NCBI GenBank assembly: GCA_034432635.1
Contig: DAOUBK010000083.1
Coordinates: 1 to 64,000, forward strand
Length of the DNA: 64,000 nt
DNA from: Roseiflexus sp034432635
GTDB lineage: Bacteria; Chloroflexota; Chloroflexia; Chloroflexales; Roseiflexaceae
Direction: 5' to 3'
Shown here: positions 43,857 to 52,489 of the stretch, in pieces
Position numbering within the stretch: the stretch's first letter is position 1
Layout: each line of letters opens with the position of its first letter
The notes under the pieces: generated by a model
The model's database searches: none
The model's input: the letters and a program-made list of their open reading frames with translations, nothing else
What the model was told of the DNA's origin: nothing
Made by a program: the position numbers and the translations under genes

Positions 43857-45395
43857 TCAGCTTCTACGATAATCCGTTGAATGTTCGACTCGTTCAATCT
43901 GGTACCAGACACCATTCAAAAATTCTACTCTTCTCGATGTTCGCACCGTACTGGAAGTAAACGGTCTATCATTCCAGATGTAAGCAATATTTTGAGTCAA
44001 GGCAAACTGAAAAATTGTCTCCCGATTATACCCGTGATTGAGATAATATTCAACTGCCGCGTTATTCATAACACCATCAAGATTGACCATGGTGCATCTG
44101 CAAAAGAAACCGACAATCCCGCTGTCTGTCGCTCCTAAACGCTCCTCACGGAGATGAGTGTTTGCTATATGAGTTCCATTCTCATAAGCAAACCTCTGAC
44201 CGGGATACAATCCTCTCTGCCAGTTAATTGTAACAAACATAAACATTATGATTGCTGAAAATGTCAATAGTAGCCCTAGGTATTTAATTATCCCTGATCT
44301 GCTCGTTATGTCTGATAATCTGTTAGATACTACGACAGCACTCGCAAGAGTGATGATCAGGGTAAGAGCATTGAAATACCAGTGTTGTTGATGAAGTAGT
44401 ATCATGTTATAGTAGAAAGAGATGACGGTAAATGGTACGATCAGGAAAGCAATTCGTTTTACAGAGAATAGATACAGTGCCGGACGAGTGCGGGAAGCGT
44501 AACAAACCACCAGCGCTGCTATCGCCGTGAAGTTGAAAAGTATCAATTTGTACAGGTATCTCGGAATAAACCAGGATAAGCGAGACAAATACCATTTTAC
44601 CGCTTCCAGGAAATCTTTCGGCATACTGCTATAGTTATGCAACATTATTGCATTTGAGCTGATCTGGAGGAGTGTTCCAAATTGTGAAACGCTCCAGAAT
44701 ATCCAGGGGAGACATACTGAAAGAGAAAGTCCTCCAATTGATGCCGTAAGCATGAGCATGCGACCTGGCACCTGCCGATGCTCGACCAGAATATCGAGAA
44801 TTATTCCCGCTAGTAGCATGATACCCTCTGATCGAGCCATGATTGTTAATCCTGCCAGCAAACCAACCGGAACGATGCCAGGCAATGATTGTGAAGATGA
44901 TCTCCATCTCACATATGCCATTACTGTCCAGGAAAAGCAAAAGACATAGACTGCCGACTCGACCCCTGTCATTGTCAGAATAATCACCCAGGGATTGAGT
45001 AAATGAATCATCGCTCCGATAGTACCGGCGAGTGAAGAATGAACACTCTTGCCAATAATATAGATGGGCCATGCAGTGACAACACTCACCAGAGCGATGA
45101 GCGTGAGTGCCAGATGAACACCGAGGAAAATATCGTCACCCACATACCAGAAGATGGGCACAAGAAGCAGCGCATACAATGGATGAAATCCGTTTGTCTG
45201 GTTGATTCCATCGAACGTTGCACCTGAACCGACGCTGATATGCTGCGCCAGTTTGAAGTAGTAGTAGGCATCATCCGCAGTTGCCCGCCAGGATAGAACA
45301 TCCACCGGTTGCCAGGCAACCCACAGACGTACTGCCAGCCCTGCAAGCAGGCTGACGGGTAGGAGCCATATATCAGAGGGAAGCCGTTGAGTCAT
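43857..45395 (-). CDS. GT-C-like polytopic membrane glycosyltransferase, lower GC than its neighbours
   Basis: 512 residues with about 11-12 membrane helices. The first loop reads WRATADDAYYYFKLAQHISV, then GATFDGINQTNGFHPLYALL; an acidic pair soon after helix 1 and the FNGxNxTNGFHP-like block are typical of GT-C enzymes using polyprenyl-phosphate sugars. A C-terminal extracytoplasmic segment of about 110 residues follows the last helix. The base composition is visibly more AT-rich than surrounding genes, suggesting recent acquisition. The stop lies beyond a short decayed-looking region. It begins 10 bp after the PRPP synthetase gene. The sugar acceptor is unknown. Confidence 0.7.
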   Translation of the reverse strand: MTQRLPSDIWLLPVSLLAGLAVRLWVAWQPVDVLSWRATADDAYYYFKLAQHISVGSGATFDGINQTNGFHPLYALLLVPIFWYVGDDIFLGVHLALTLIALVSVVTAWPIYIIGKSVHSSLAGTIGAMIHLLNPWVIILTMTGVESAVYVFCFSWTVMAYVRWRSSSQSLPGIVPVGLLAGLTIMARSEGIMLLAGIILDILVEHRQVPGRMLMLTASIGGLSLSVCLPWIFWSVSQFGTLLQISSNAIMLHNYSSMPKDFLEAVKWYLSRLSWFIPRYLYKLILFNFTAIAALVVCYASRTRPALYLFSVKRIAFLIVPFTVISFYYNMILLHQQHWYFNALTLIITLASAVVVSNRLSDITSRSGIIKYLGLLLTFSAIIMFMFVTINWQRGLYPGQRFAYENGTHIANTHLREERLGATDSGIVGFFCRCTMVNLDGVMNNAAVEYYLNHGYNRETIFQFALTQNIAYIWNDRPFTSSTVRTSRRVEFLNGVWYQIERVEHSTDYRRS

Positions 45396-45404
45396 ACTCC
45401 GGTG

Positions 45405-46388
45405 TTAGCGTGCCAGCGAGCGCGGCGGAAAGATCGTATGCACCGAGACGCCGCTGTGAATGCGCTGAATTACCTCTGCCAGCAGTGGCGCAACTGTCAA
45501 AATGCGCAAGCCGGGCCACGACTTCTCTGCCGGCACCGGCAGCGTGTCGGTCGTCACCAGTTCACGGATGGGGCTGTTGCGCAACCGTTCTGCGCCATCA
45601 CTACCCAACACTGGGTGCACAACAGCCGCGTACACCTCGCGTGCGCCACAGCGCTCCAGCAGTTCGGCTGCGTTGATCAGCGACCTGCCGGTGTTCACTT
45701 CGTCATCTACCAGAATGCAGCGCCTCCCTGCCACGTCGCCGATCAGTGATACCGCATCGCCGCTCTCCTCACCATCCATGTCGGCGCGTGCGGTATGACG
45801 CTTCTCGACGATTGCCAGCGGCGCGCCGAGTTGTTCGGCGAAGTTGCGCGCCCGTTTGGCAAATCCGATGTCTGACGAAACCACCACCACATCGTCCCAC
45901 CCGCGATCGCGAAAATAGCGCACCAGCAATCCCATGCTACTCAATTCATCCACGGGAATGCTGAAGAAGCCCTGGATCTGACCGGCGTGCAGATCGATGG
46001 TGACCAGTTGTTGCGCTCCGGCGACCTGGATCATATCCGCCAGCAGGCGCGCCGTGATTGGCACGCGCGGCTGGTCGCGCTTGTCGGTTCGCCCATAGGC
46101 GTAGAACGGCACCACCGCCGTCACCCGTCCAGCAGAGGCGCGCCGGCAGGCGTCGAGCATAATCAGCAGTTCGAGAATGCGGTCGCTCAGCGGCGACGCC
46201 AGCGACTGGATGACGAAGACATCTTTCTCGCGCACACTTTCGTTCAGGCGCACGAAAATGTTTTCGTTGGCAAAACGGGTAATTGTCACGTCGCCCAGGC
46301 GCACCCCCAGACGATTGCAAATTGCCTGTGCCAGCGCTGGATTGCCATTTCCCGATAGAATGCGAAGTTCATCGAAGCGGCTGCTCAT
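45405..46388 (-). CDS. prs: Ribose-phosphate pyrophosphokinase
   Basis: 327 residues from ATG 46388, which has GGAGGAG directly upstream; the open frame runs further but without a site. It makes PRPP from ribose-5-phosphate and ATP. Motifs are ITRFANENIFVRLNESVREK (N-terminal Arg/Glu loop), VVPFYAYGRTDKRDQPRVPI (flexible loop), VTIDLHAGQIQGFF with the metal His, and the PRPP-binding CILVDDEVNTGRSLINAAEL. The set DEVNTG replaces the usual DDIIDTGGT, a divergence seen in some bacterial Prs proteins. The lower-GC membrane gene follows 10 bp later. Confidence 0.92.
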   Translation of the reverse strand: MSSRFDELRILSGNGNPALAQAICNRLGVRLGDVTITRFANENIFVRLNESVREKDVFVIQSLASPLSDRILELLIMLDACRRASAGRVTAVVPFYAYGRTDKRDQPRVPITARLLADMIQVAGAQQLVTIDLHAGQIQGFFSIPVDELSSMGLLVRYFRDRGWDDVVVVSSDIGFAKRARNFAEQLGAPLAIVEKRHTARADMDGEESGDAVSLIGDVAGRRCILVDDEVNTGRSLINAAELLERCGAREVYAAVVHPVLGSDGAERLRNSPIRELVTTDTLPVPAEKSWPGLRILTVAPLLAEVIQRIHSGVSVHTIFPPRSLAR

Positions 46389-46632
46389 GTCTCCTCCTGA
46401 CGCCCTGCCTGACCATGGTTCGGTGTCGCGATTTAGATCGACGTTCGACAGGTCGGTGATGTCTGCCCGACCCCAGGGTCGCATGCTGGCTGTGTGTCTC
46501 GCCGGAGTTCCGGAGATAAGCAGCCGAACATCGGGTGCTTTTCGCGGATATCCGTACGAGTAACAGGCGAAACAGTGCACTGCAGCGACAACCTGGCGCG
46601 TATTGTAGTCCAACCATCGGTCGAGAGCAAAG

Positions 46633-46641
46633 TGGTACAAT
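46633..46641 (+). promoter_or_regulatory. Candidate extended -10 for the intact aldo/keto reductase
   Basis: TGGTACAAT lies 61 bp before ATG 46702. The same nine bases occur upstream of mutL (58821-58829) and at 31678-31686. Confidence 0.4.
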
Positions 46642-46701
46642 GGCAGTGTTTCAGGTCATATTGCGACACAGCGCAGTTGCTGCGTCGCAGGGGAGGACAC
46701 A

Positions 46702-47673
46702 ATGCAGTACGCACGACTTGGACGCACTGGCTTGCGCGTAAGCCGGCTCTGCCTCGGCACGATGAACTTTGGTCCCCACACGAGAGAAGCCGAGAGTTTC
46801 GCCATCATGGATCGGGCGCTGGAGTTGGGGATCAATTTCTTCGACACTGCGAACGTCTATGGCTGGAAGATGGGCGAAGGGATTACCGAACAGATCATCG
46901 GTCGCTGGTTTGCCCAGGGCGACGGGCGACGCGAGAAGGTCGTGCTCGCCACAAAAGTCTATGGCAAAATGGGCGACTGGCCCAACGAGTCTCGCCTCTC
47001 GGCGCTGCACATCAGGCGCGCCTGTGAAGCAAGCCTACGGCGGTTGCAGACCGACTACATCGATCTGTATCAGATGCACCATATCGACCGGGATACGCCG
47101 TGGGAGGAGATCTGGCAGGCGATGGAGCAACTGGTGCGTGAGGGGAAGGTGCTGTACATCGGCAGCAGCAACTTTGCCGGATGGCATATCGCGCAGGCGA
47201 ACGAAGCGGCGCGACGCCGTAACTTCATGGGGCTGGTATCGGAGCAGAGTCTGTACAATCTATCGGCGCGCATGATTGAACTCGAGGTCATTCCGGCGTG
47301 CCAGAGTTACGGGGTTGGCATCATTCCCTGGAGTCCGCTCGGCGGCGGCTTGCTCGGCGGGGTATTGCAGAAGGTTGCTGAGGGACGGCGCGCCGATGCG
47401 CGGATGCAGGAGCGTATCGAAAAGCATCGTGCCCAGCTGGAAGCATACGAAGGGTTCTGCCGCGAAATCGGCGAGCGACCGGCGGATGTGGCGCTGGCAT
47501 GGTTGCTCCGGCAGCCCGCCGTGACTGCACCGATCATCGGTCCGCGTACGCTCGACCAGTTGAACGGTAGTCTGCGTGCCCTGGAGATGACATTGAACGA
47601 CGAGGTGCTGGCGCGACTCGACGCGATCTGGCCCGGTCCAGGCGGTCCGGCGCCGGAGGCGTATGCCTGGTAG
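46702..47673 (+). CDS. Aldo/keto reductase
   Basis: 323 residues, a complete (beta/alpha)8 oxidoreductase of the AKR11/YccK-like group. GGGGAGG is upstream of ATG 46702. Catalytic tetrad: Asp and Tyr in NFFDTANVYG, Lys in VLATKVYGKM, His in LYQMHHIDRDTPWEEI. The NADPH site is near APIIGPRTLDQLNGSLRAL. It reduces aldehydes or ketones; substrate unknown. It is a paralogue of the amber-interrupted gene at 20441-21409, with about the same length and block order. Confidence 0.92.
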   Translation: MQYARLGRTGLRVSRLCLGTMNFGPHTREAESFAIMDRALELGINFFDTANVYGWKMGEGITEQIIGRWFAQGDGRREKVVLATKVYGKMGDWPNESRLSALHIRRACEASLRRLQTDYIDLYQMHHIDRDTPWEEIWQAMEQLVREGKVLYIGSSNFAGWHIAQANEAARRRNFMGLVSEQSLYNLSARMIELEVIPACQSYGVGIIPWSPLGGGLLGGVLQKVAEGRRADARMQERIEKHRAQLEAYEGFCREIGERPADVALAWLLRQPAVTAPIIGPRTLDQLNGSLRALEMTLNDEVLARLDAIWPGPGGPAPEAYAW

Positions 47674-47709
47674 TGTCAGCGGAGCGCAGAAGACAGTCAG
47701 GAGCATCGT

Positions 47710-48522
47710 ATGGGCGCACGCTTCTCACGTCCTCGCCTGATCGATGAGCACGATCCACGGTACCGCGCGCACGTCGAGCAGATGAAACTGCTGCGGATCA
47801 ATCAGCGCGCCATCCGTCCACCGCGTGCGCGCAACCTGTTCGGCAGCGAGGCGGAAGCGGCGCTCCGCAACTGGCTGGCGCAGCAGGTTCCTCTTTCGGA
47901 ACGTCGGATCGTGGAATACCTGGAACATCGCGGGCGACAGGCGATCACCAAGTATCGTGAACTCGACGCCGTATGGCTGCCGGAACCGAAAACCATTCAC
48001 GTCTTCGAGATCAAAGCCAGCATGAAGGCGATCAGCCTGCGCCGCGCGATCCGTCAGTTGCGCGATACGCAGACTATTCTACGCATGCTGTTTCCCCGCG
48101 TGCACACAACGATCCTGCTGGTCGATACCGGCATCCCGCAGACGCCGGAGGAGGCAGCGGCGCAACTCGCCGAGTGGATTGCGAAGCACCCGGATCGCCA
48201 GCCGCCAACCGACCCGCCACCTACGCTCGCCGATGTGCTGGCAACCCTGTCGCAGGTGCGTCTGGTCGGTACGCTCGCTGAACTGTCGGATCATCCCGAT
48301 CTCGTTGGGTTGATCCGCTTTTCGGTCGACGACATCATCGCACTGGCAGGCGCGGAGAACCTGCATCTCGACTGGGACGAGGAAGAAGACGAAGAAGAAG
48401 ACGCCGACGCAGAGCCCGGAGCAACCGGTCAGTATCTCTATTCGTCGGAAGCCGAAACGGACGAAGAGGAAAATCCAATTGCGGCGGCACTGCGGAAGGC
48501 GCTGGAAGGACGGAATACGTAG
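47710..48522 (+). CDS. PD-(D/E)XK nuclease-like protein of unknown function
   Basis: 270 residues from ATG 47710, 36 bp after the aldo/keto reductase. After an Arg-rich N terminus, the core has KYRELDAVWLPEPKTIHVFE, then IKASMKAISLRRAIRQLRDT. An Asp followed about 14 residues later by ExK (E-I-K) on a beta-strand, and by a helix with Gln/Arg, is the PD-(D/E)XK pattern. The C terminus is very acidic (DEEEDEEEDADAEPG) and probably disordered. I do not recognise a named family. A hairpin shared with the convergent EF-G-like gene ends it. Confidence 0.6.
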   Translation: MGARFSRPRLIDEHDPRYRAHVEQMKLLRINQRAIRPPRARNLFGSEAEAALRNWLAQQVPLSERRIVEYLEHRGRQAITKYRELDAVWLPEPKTIHVFEIKASMKAISLRRAIRQLRDTQTILRMLFPRVHTTILLVDTGIPQTPEEAAAQLAEWIAKHPDRQPPTDPPPTLADVLATLSQVRLVGTLAELSDHPDLVGLIRFSVDDIIALAGAENLHLDWDEEEDEEEDADAEPGATGQYLYSSEAETDEEENPIAAALRKALEGRNT

Positions 48523-48549
48523 CGGCGTTGTACTGCAACGTCGCTACGT
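48517..48549. terminator. Bidirectional hairpin between convergent genes
   Basis: Arms starting acgtagcg and ending cgctacgt pair over about 14 bp with one mismatch around a 5-base loop, overlapping the last codons of the plus-strand gene and ending 11 bp before the EF-G-like gene stop. Position suggests termination from both sides. Confidence 0.55.
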
Positions 48550-48559
48550 TGCTACTGTA

Positions 48560-50665
48560 TCAATGCCCGGAGTTGTGTTCCTTCTTCCGCGCTTCGATCA
48601 ACGCCTGCATCAGATGTGGCGGCACATCCTCGTAATGGTCGAACGTCATCGAAAAACGTCCGCGCCCCTGCGTCAATGAACGCAGGTCGGTTGCGTAGCG
48701 GAGCACCTCCACGAGCGGCGCCTGCGCCGTGATCGTCGTGCGCCCGCCCTCCGCCGGCATCATGCCCATCACACGCCCACGCCGGGTGTTCATATCGCTG
48801 ATGACGTCGCCAGCATACTGTTCCGGAACCGTAATCTCCAGCTGGTAGATCGGCTCCATAATCGTTGGATTTGCCTTCTGTGCTGCAATCTTGAACGCTT
48901 CGTGCCCGGCGATCTGGAAAGCGATATCTTTGCTGTCCACCGGGTGCATCTTGCCATCGAACAGTTCGACACGCACATCGACCATCGGGTTACCGGAGAT
49001 AACCCCCTCTGCCATCGCAGCGCGTACCCCTTTTTCGACCGAGGGAATGAACGCCTTGTCGATGACGCCGCCGACAATCGAGTTGACGAACTCTAGCGGA
49101 TCGGTGCGGTTGGGGTCGTGCGAAAGCGGTTCGATGCGAATGCTCACATCGGCGAACTGACCGGCGCCGCCCGTCTGCTTCTTGTGGCGATACTGCGCTT
49201 CGGCTTTGCTGCGGATCGTTTCACGGTACGGCACGCGCGGCAGGTCGAGTTCGACTTCTACGCCAAACTTGCGCTTCATGCGCTCGGCGATGATCTGAAG
49301 GTGCGACTCCCCCAGACCGGAAAGCAGACTCTCACCAGTGTCGGGGTCACGCGAGACGCGCACACTGGGATCTTCTTCGACAACGTTGTGCAGCGCATTG
49401 CCCAGTTTGTCGAGATCGGCGCGCGTCTTCGGCTTGACCGTCGCTGTGAATGCCGGCGCCGGAAAGTTGATCGGCGCGAGTTGCAGCGGTCGATCACGCG
49501 AGCAGAGGGTATCATTGGTGCTCACATCGCCAAGCTTGGCGGCAACGCCGATATCACCGGGACCAATCGAAGCGACAGGGGTCTGCTCTCTGCCACGCAC
49601 CGTATAGAGTTGCCCGATCCGCTCGTCCTTGCCCGTTCGCGGGTTGAAGACCGTCGAGTTGGCGCTGAGTGCGCCACTAAACACACGGATGTACGACATT
49701 TTGCCATACGGATCGACAATCGTCTTGAACACCAGTGCGCTGAGCGGCTCGGTAGCGGCGGCTTTCAGCGTGACATCCCTGCCATTGATCAGGTCGCGCG
49801 CCGGCACCGGCTTGCGCGCCGCCGCAGGGATACTATCGAGGATGCCGTTGAGCAACTGCGCCATCCCGGCGACCTGCAACGCCGATCCACAAAAGACTGG
49901 AACAATCGAGCCGTTGGCGATGCCAGCGCGCAGACCACGGTTCAGTTCCTCCTGGGTCAGAGCATCCGCACCGCCATCGAGATACTTCTCGATCAGATCA
50001 TCGTTGGTTGCGGCGATCCGGTCGATCAGTTTTTCACGCCATTCCTGTTCCAGGTCGACCAGTTCGGGCGGAATGGCAGCTTCGACGAAGCCGCCATCGT
50101 GCTTTTCGGAGATCAGCCATGCGCGTTGACGACGCAGCGAGATGATGCCGGCAAACTCGCGCTGTTCGCCGATTGGCAACTGCATCGGCACAACCGCCTC
50201 GTCGAGAATCTGGCGCGCCTGCTCGATGCACCGAAAAAAATTTGCATTCTCGCGATCGAGTTTGTTGATGAACAGCAACGTCGGTACACCCGCCTTGCGC
50301 GCCATTTCCCATACCAGTTCGGTGCCGACCTCAACCCCGCCTGCGGCGTCGAGGACGATGATCGCCCCGTCCACTACACGCATCGCGGCAGCCATTTCGC
50401 CGACCAGGTCGGCGTAACCGGGGACGTCGATCAGGTTGATCTTGTTGTCGTGCCATTCAACCGGTGCGATTGCCAGATTGATCGACATGCGGCGCCGCTG
50501 CTCTTCAGGGTCGTAGTCGGAAACAGTATTGCCGTCTTCGACGCGCCCTGCGCGGGAAATCGCCCTGGCGGTGAGCAGCAACGCCTCGGTCAGCGTCGTT
50601 TTCCCGCAGCCGCCATGGCCGAAGAGACCGACGGTGTGAATGTGTTCCGGACCGTATGCTCGCAT
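48560..50665 (-). CDS. Elongation factor G-like GTPase (FusA paralogue type)
   Basis: 701 residues with the EF-G domain order. G motifs are GHGGCGKTTLTEAL, the switch region EEQRRRMSINLAIAPVEW, DVPGYADLVGE and NKLD. Domain II starts near 290 (LSALVFKTIVDPYGKMSYIR), then domains III (SGLGESHLQIIAERMKRKFG), IV and V (LEITVPEQYAGDVISDMNTR, RRGRVMGM). Usual EF-G has INIIDTPGHVDF and NKMD; here the G3 is DVPGYAD, typical of the divergent EF-G-like proteins that co-exist with canonical FusA. Exact role, such as ribosome rescue or recycling, is not settled. It stands alone, with FolC 176 bp upstream. Confidence 0.87.
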   Translation of the reverse strand: MRAYGPEHIHTVGLFGHGGCGKTTLTEALLLTARAISRAGRVEDGNTVSDYDPEEQRRRMSINLAIAPVEWHDNKINLIDVPGYADLVGEMAAAMRVVDGAIIVLDAAGGVEVGTELVWEMARKAGVPTLLFINKLDRENANFFRCIEQARQILDEAVVPMQLPIGEQREFAGIISLRRQRAWLISEKHDGGFVEAAIPPELVDLEQEWREKLIDRIAATNDDLIEKYLDGGADALTQEELNRGLRAGIANGSIVPVFCGSALQVAGMAQLLNGILDSIPAAARKPVPARDLINGRDVTLKAAATEPLSALVFKTIVDPYGKMSYIRVFSGALSANSTVFNPRTGKDERIGQLYTVRGREQTPVASIGPGDIGVAAKLGDVSTNDTLCSRDRPLQLAPINFPAPAFTATVKPKTRADLDKLGNALHNVVEEDPSVRVSRDPDTGESLLSGLGESHLQIIAERMKRKFGVEVELDLPRVPYRETIRSKAEAQYRHKKQTGGAGQFADVSIRIEPLSHDPNRTDPLEFVNSIVGGVIDKAFIPSVEKGVRAAMAEGVISGNPMVDVRVELFDGKMHPVDSKDIAFQIAGHEAFKIAAQKANPTIMEPIYQLEITVPEQYAGDVISDMNTRRGRVMGMMPAEGGRTTITAQAPLVEVLRYATDLRSLTQGRGRFSMTFDHYEDVPPHLMQALIEARKKEHNSGH

Positions 50666-50841
50666 AATGTCCTCCTTGACGATGGTTGGAGCGGAAGAGC
50701 GCCTGCATGCCCGCAGTACGCATTAGATGTGATGGGGTGGAAGCCTTGCACGACGCGGACGCAGTGTAACCCGCCTTTCCAGTGGAATAGTAGAAGGTTA
50801 AGCGGCAATTATACGCATTTTCACAGGCAGGTCAACCCTGC

Positions 50842-52203
50842 TCAGTCGCAATCCTGCGCCAGACCCAGCGCCTCACGCGCTGCAGCGACGACAAACAACG
50901 AACCGGTGACACAGATCAGGTCGCCATCAGTAGCAAATGTGCGGGCATACGCCAGCGCCTTTGCCGGGTCCAGAATGATGTCGATGGGCACATCCCTGCG
51001 TACCAGTGGAATAAACCGCTGCCGCAACTCATCGAGCGCCACCAGCGCGCGCGGATGGCGCGACGCGGTCAGCACCAGCGCATCAACCACCGGCGCCAGT
51101 TCGGGAAGGATGCGCTCCAGGTCTTTATCCCGCGATGCGCCAAACACGAACACGTAGCGTTTGTTCGGGAAGAGATGGCGCAGCGATTGCACCAGTTGAC
51201 GCATCGACTCGCCGTTGTGTGCGCCGTCGAGCACAATCGGCGGCGCGCTGCCGACAATCTCCATCCGTCCGGGCCATTGTGCGTCGATCAGTCCACGGGC
51301 AATCGCATCGTCGGATATTGGCAGACCTGTATCGCGGAGGAGCAGTGCTGCGCTGGTCGCCAGGCGCGCGTTTACCTTCTGAAACACGCCGGGAAGCGAC
51401 GGCGCGATGTCGAAAGGGAAACGCTGCTGCGGTTCGATCTCCAGATACTGCCCGGCAGGTATGGGCCAGGCACCGGCAGGATGATCGTCCTGTATTGCGG
51501 CAGGCGCCTGCACGTCGCGCACAATGTAGAGTGGCGCGCCGATCTCTGCAGCGCAACGGATGAGTGTTTCGCGCGCTTCCGGATGTTGCAGTGCGCTGAT
51601 CACAGGAACGCCCGGCTTCACGATGCCCGTCTTCTCCCAGGCGATCTGCGACAACGTATCTCCCAGCAGGTCCATATGGTCGTAACTGATCGGCGTTATC
51701 ACGCTGAGAATCGGCGTGACCACTGCTGCACTGTCGAAACGCCCACCCACTCCAACTTCGAGGATCGCCAGATCGACGGCATGCCTGGCGAAATGGCGCA
51801 GCGCCAGAGCAAATCCAATCGCAAATGTCACCGGCGCACCGACAGGTCTGCTCGCCATCGATTCGATCACGGGCTGGATCGACTCGACCGCGTGTACTAG
51901 TTCGTCACGGGTCATCGGTGTACGGTTGACCTGAATCCGCTCACGATAGGTATGCAGGTGCGGTGATGTCCACAGACCGGTGCGTAGCCCGGCTGCACGC
52001 ACAATTGCTTCCAGCAGTGCCGCCGTCGACCCCTTGCCTTTGGTACCGGCGATGATCACAGAAGGCATGGCGTGGTGTGGATTGCCGAGCGCTGCCAGGA
52101 GCGCGCGTGTACGCACCAGATTCATCATTGGCGACGGGCGCGATGCGCCCTGTTGCCCGGCAATAAAGGAGTAGAGATAATCGAGCGCTTGCTGGTAGTC
52201 CAT
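50842..52203 (-). CDS. folC: Folylpolyglutamate synthase / dihydrofolate synthase
   Basis: 453 residues from ATG 52203; the open frame continues 30 codons upstream without a site. FolC adds glutamate to folates (and to dihydropteroate). Mur-ligase-like signatures: MNLVRTRALLAALGNPHHAM, P-loop IIAGTKGKGSTAALLEAIVR, SPHLHTYRERIQVN (Omega loop), EVGVGGRFDSAAVVTP, ISYDHMDLLGDTLSQIAWEK with the metal His, and the C-terminal VLDGAHNGESMRQLVQSL. Complete. It lies just upstream of the EF-G-like gene and divergent from the molybdopterin oxidoreductase. Confidence 0.93.
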   Translation of the reverse strand: MDYQQALDYLYSFIAGQQGASRPSPMMNLVRTRALLAALGNPHHAMPSVIIAGTKGKGSTAALLEAIVRAAGLRTGLWTSPHLHTYRERIQVNRTPMTRDELVHAVESIQPVIESMASRPVGAPVTFAIGFALALRHFARHAVDLAILEVGVGGRFDSAAVVTPILSVITPISYDHMDLLGDTLSQIAWEKTGIVKPGVPVISALQHPEARETLIRCAAEIGAPLYIVRDVQAPAAIQDDHPAGAWPIPAGQYLEIEPQQRFPFDIAPSLPGVFQKVNARLATSAALLLRDTGLPISDDAIARGLIDAQWPGRMEIVGSAPPIVLDGAHNGESMRQLVQSLRHLFPNKRYVFVFGASRDKDLERILPELAPVVDALVLTASRHPRALVALDELRQRFIPLVRRDVPIDIILDPAKALAYARTFATDGDLICVTGSLFVVAAAREALGLAQDCD

Positions 52204-52489
52204 GCAACCGTTGCTCAGACTATACCCAAACAGGACAAGACTGATTCCTGCTTCAACGCGGTCTTGTATGTTCGTCCTTGTTGTTTGGCCCACACGCTGA
52301 GCTTCATAGATAATTATAGCACGTTAAGGTATATAAAACCTAGCAGTTGCCAACCCTCTATGCAAATGGTACAGGGTGTGAGGATAGCGCAGCGCGCGTT
52401 GTGCGTCAAGCCGCATGAACTCTTGCCCTGGATGACCTTTCGGGTTAGAATGCAGCCACAGATTGGTTTCGCAACGAAACGGCATACGC

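Noticed and set aside
48517..48549. Hairpin as a dispersed repeat family member
   Set aside because: It does not resemble families A, B or C; its place between convergent genes fits a shared terminator.
52204..52293. Thirty-codon extension of FolC
   Set aside because: No ribosome binding site and no family similarity; ATG 52203 begins the conserved DYQQALDYLY.
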